Of a DNA stretch of 64,000 nt, positions 62,397 through 64,000 are shown one piece after another. A program made the translations under genes and the position numbers. Each line of letters starts with the position of its first letter. The stretch's first letter is position 1. Origin of the DNA: Sphingomonas cavernae (GTDB taxonomy: Bacteria > Pseudomonadota > Alphaproteobacteria > Sphingomonadales > Sphingomonadaceae); assembly GCF_003590775.1 (NCBI RefSeq), contig NZ_QYUM01000003.1, forward strand, positions 870,501 to 934,500, in the 5' to 3' direction. The notes under the pieces were generated by a model. That model did not search any database. It saw nothing but the letters and a program-made list of their open reading frames with translations, and was not told where the DNA came from.

Positions 62397-63611
62397 TTAC
62401 GCCGCCTTGCGCATCTCCAGCCGTTCCCAGATCTCGACAAGCGCCTGGGTGAGTTCGCGCATCATCGCTTCATTGTGCGCGGGACCCGGCGTGAAGCGCA
62501 GGCGCTCGGTGCCGCGTGGTACCGTGGGATAGTTGATCGGCTGCACGTAGACGCCATACTCGGCAAGCAGGATGTCGCTGATCTTCTTGGCCTTGACCGG
62601 ATCGCCGACCATCAGCGGAACGATGTGCGTGGTCGAGGGCAGGACGGGAAGACCGGCTCCGGCGAACAAATCCTTCAGCATCTGCGCCGCGGCCTGCTGG
62701 CCGTCGCGCTCGACGCTCGAACTCTTCAAATGGCGGACCGCCGCAAGCACGCCCGCGACGAGTACGGGCGAGAGCGAGGTCGTGAAGATGAAACCCGGGG
62801 CGTACGAACGGATGACGTCGATGATCATCCGGTCGGCGGCGATATAGCCGCCCATGACGCCGAACGCCTTGCCCAGCGTGCCTTCGATGATCGTGACGCG
62901 GTGCGCGACCTCGTCACGCTCCGAAATGCCGCCGCCGCGCGGGCCGTACATGCCGACCGCGTGGACCTCGTCGAGATAGGTGAGCGCGTTATACTTGTCG
63001 GCGAGATCGCAGATCGCGGCGATCGGCGCGATATCGGCGTCCATCGAATAGACGCTTTCGAACGCGATAAGCTTGGGCGTCTCGGGATCCTCGGCCGCGA
63101 GCAGCTCCTCGAGATGTTCGAGGTCGTTGTGGCGGAAGACGCGCTTCTCGCAGCCCGAATTGCGGATGCCCGCGATCATCGAGGCGTGGTTGAGCGCGTC
63201 GGAAAAGATGATGCAGCCGGGCAGGATCTTGCCGAGCGTTGCGAGCGTCGCCTCGTTCGAGACATAGCCCGAGGTGAAGAGCAGCGCGCCCTCCTTGCCG
63301 TGCAAGTCGGCAAGCTCGTTCTCGAGGTCGATATGGTAGTGGGTGTTGCCGCCGATGTTGCGCGTGCCGCCCGAGCCGGCCCCGACGTCATGCAGCGCCT
63401 CTTCCATCGCGGCGATCACCTTGGGGTGCTGACCCATCGCGAGATAGTCGTTGGAGCACCAGACGGTGATCGGCTTGGGACCATTATGCCCCGCGAAACA
63501 GCGCGCATTCGGGTAGGCACCCTTGTTGCGCAGGATGTCGATGAAGACGCGGTAGCGGCCCTCGGCATGGAGCCGATCGATCGCCTGGCTAAATACGCGC
63601 TGATAATCCAA
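62397..63611 (-). CDS. hemA: 5-aminolevulinate synthase
   Basis: The PLP enzyme that condenses glycine with succinyl-CoA as the first step of haem synthesis in alphaproteobacteria. 404 residues. [20 protein letters not shown] is near the N terminus, [17 protein letters not shown] is conserved, [13 protein letters not shown] has the PLP-binding Asp and [17 protein letters not shown] has the catalytic Lys. Next downstream is a haem protein (b561-YceI), 28 bp away. Confidence 0.97.
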   Translation of the reverse strand: MDYQRVFSQAIDRLHAEGRYRVFIDILRNKGAYPNARCFAGHNGPKPITVWCSNDYLAMGQHPKVIAAMEEALHDVGAGSGGTRNIGGNTHYHIDLENELADLHGKEGALLFTSGYVSNEATLATLGKILPGCIIFSDALNHASMIAGIRNSGCEKRVFRHNDLEHLEELLAAEDPETPKLIAFESVYSMDADIAPIAAICDLADKYNALTYLDEVHAVGMYGPRGGGISERDEVAHRVTIIEGTLGKAFGVMGGYIAADRMIIDVIRSYAPGFIFTTSLSPVLVAGVLAAVRHLKSSSVERDGQQAAAQMLKDLFAGAGLPVLPSTTHIVPLMVGDPVKAKKISDILLAEYGVYVQPINYPTVPRGTERLRFTPGPAHNEAMMRELTQALVEIWERLEMRKAA

Positions 63612-63793
63612 TGCTCTGCCCTTCAGACTCTTGTCTGCCTCTGGCCCTTTTGGCCAGCCTTTACGCTTCGTGCCCCCCGAATGCCAGCGCGAACGGTTCG
63701 CAACAAGACGCGATTATTGCGATCAGAGTGGATGGGCGGATCGATCAGGCGCGAACCCCTCGACCCGCGCAACCCGGAACGGATGCGGACATG

Positions 63794-64000
63794 CTAACCA
63801 GCTCGCCTCTTGAGGGCCGGTGCGAGCATGCCGACATCGCGCCGGTAACGCTCGTAGTCCTCCCCAAACAGCCGCACGAGGTCACGCTCCTCATACTGGA
63901 TGGCGATGAGCATGTAGATCGACATCCCCACCGCGAGCAGGAGGTGGCCCGCGCTCATCACCGGGGTTGCCCAAAAGGCGATGAAGAAGCCGCTATAGAG
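63794..64000 (-). CDS. MddA/NnrU-like membrane methyltransferase, C-terminal part (partial)
   Basis: The frame is open to the right edge; 68 residues and the TAG stop (63796-63794) are visible. The text FFIAFWATPVMSAGHLLLAV followed by IAIQYEERDLVRLFGEDYER and YRRDVGMLAP matches the end of methanethiol S-methyltransferase MddA and related isoprenylcysteine-methyltransferase-like proteins (E-E-x-D-L and the final Y-x-x-Y-R). MddA forms dimethyl sulfide. The remainder lies outside the window, so the exact family is uncertain. Confidence 0.72.
   Translation of the reverse strand, partial: LYSGFFIAFWATPVMSAGHLLLAVGMSIYMLIAIQYEERDLVRLFGEDYERYRRDVGMLAPALKRRAG

Noticed and set aside
62343-63797. 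484-codon plus-strand frame over hemA
   Set aside because: Antisense to hemA; composition typical of reversed codons.

Overview
The window reads as a chromosomal segment of a GC-rich alphaproteobacterium, most likely order Sphingomonadales (Sphingopyxis/Sphingomonas-like). The case rests on high-GC codon use, an ALAS-type hemA, a CysN/CysC fusion, an AguA/AguB agmatine route, M28 and S9 exported peptidases, an ECF sigma/RskA/fasciclin set and a sphingan-like exopolysaccharide (EPS) block. The genus is an inference; no rRNA gene is present.

Layout. 1-1466: end of a type I secretion ATPase gene and its membrane-fusion partner. 1475-4042: cyanide-insensitive-type cytochrome bd oxidase with a 40-aa CydX-like subunit. 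4159-7923: sulfate activation (cysD, cysNC, cysQ). 8525-12592: a 1355-aa RTX repeat protein, a plausible substrate of the secretion system at the left edge, with an intact-looking IS630 element sitting at its stop codon. 13792-16229: homogentisate pathway (hmgA, hppD) behind a palindromic operator. 16720-39078: a surface-polysaccharide region with beta-helix protein, WecA-like initiating transferase, O-antigen ligase-like protein, Wza, Wzc-type BY-kinase, an undescribed lipoprotein, Wzx, glycosyltransferases, Wzy and several methyltransferases. It is littered with insertion sequences: two IS5/IS427-type copies, one of which splits wzy, an IS66 relic invaded by an IS630, and a second eroded IS630 relic. 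MarR and other genes are interspersed. AT content rises sharply in several of these genes, which suggests transfer.

39393-64000 is mostly core genome: tRNA-Lys, folK, a family-5 uracil-DNA glycosylase, aguB and aguA, an OmpA protein, peptidases, rpsD, chorismate mutase, a GIY-YIG/TrmJ fusion, the rpiB-glyA-nrdR operon, a flavoprotein reductase, an ECF sigma factor with RskA anti-sigma and fasciclin protein, btaAB for phosphorus-free betaine lipids behind a PHO box, a b561-YceI fusion, hemA and the end of an MddA-like methyltransferase gene.

Three themes stand out. IS630-type insertions (the full element at 12592 and a MITE-like element at 57509) landed exactly on the TA of stop codons. A dispersed palindromic repeat (core CCGCTCATCCTGAGGAG) brackets a GIY-YIG nuclease and joins it in frame to trmJ. 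The EPS system carries probable variation points: a hexameric Gly-Tyr microsatellite in the BY-kinase tail and the precisely reversible IS in wzy.
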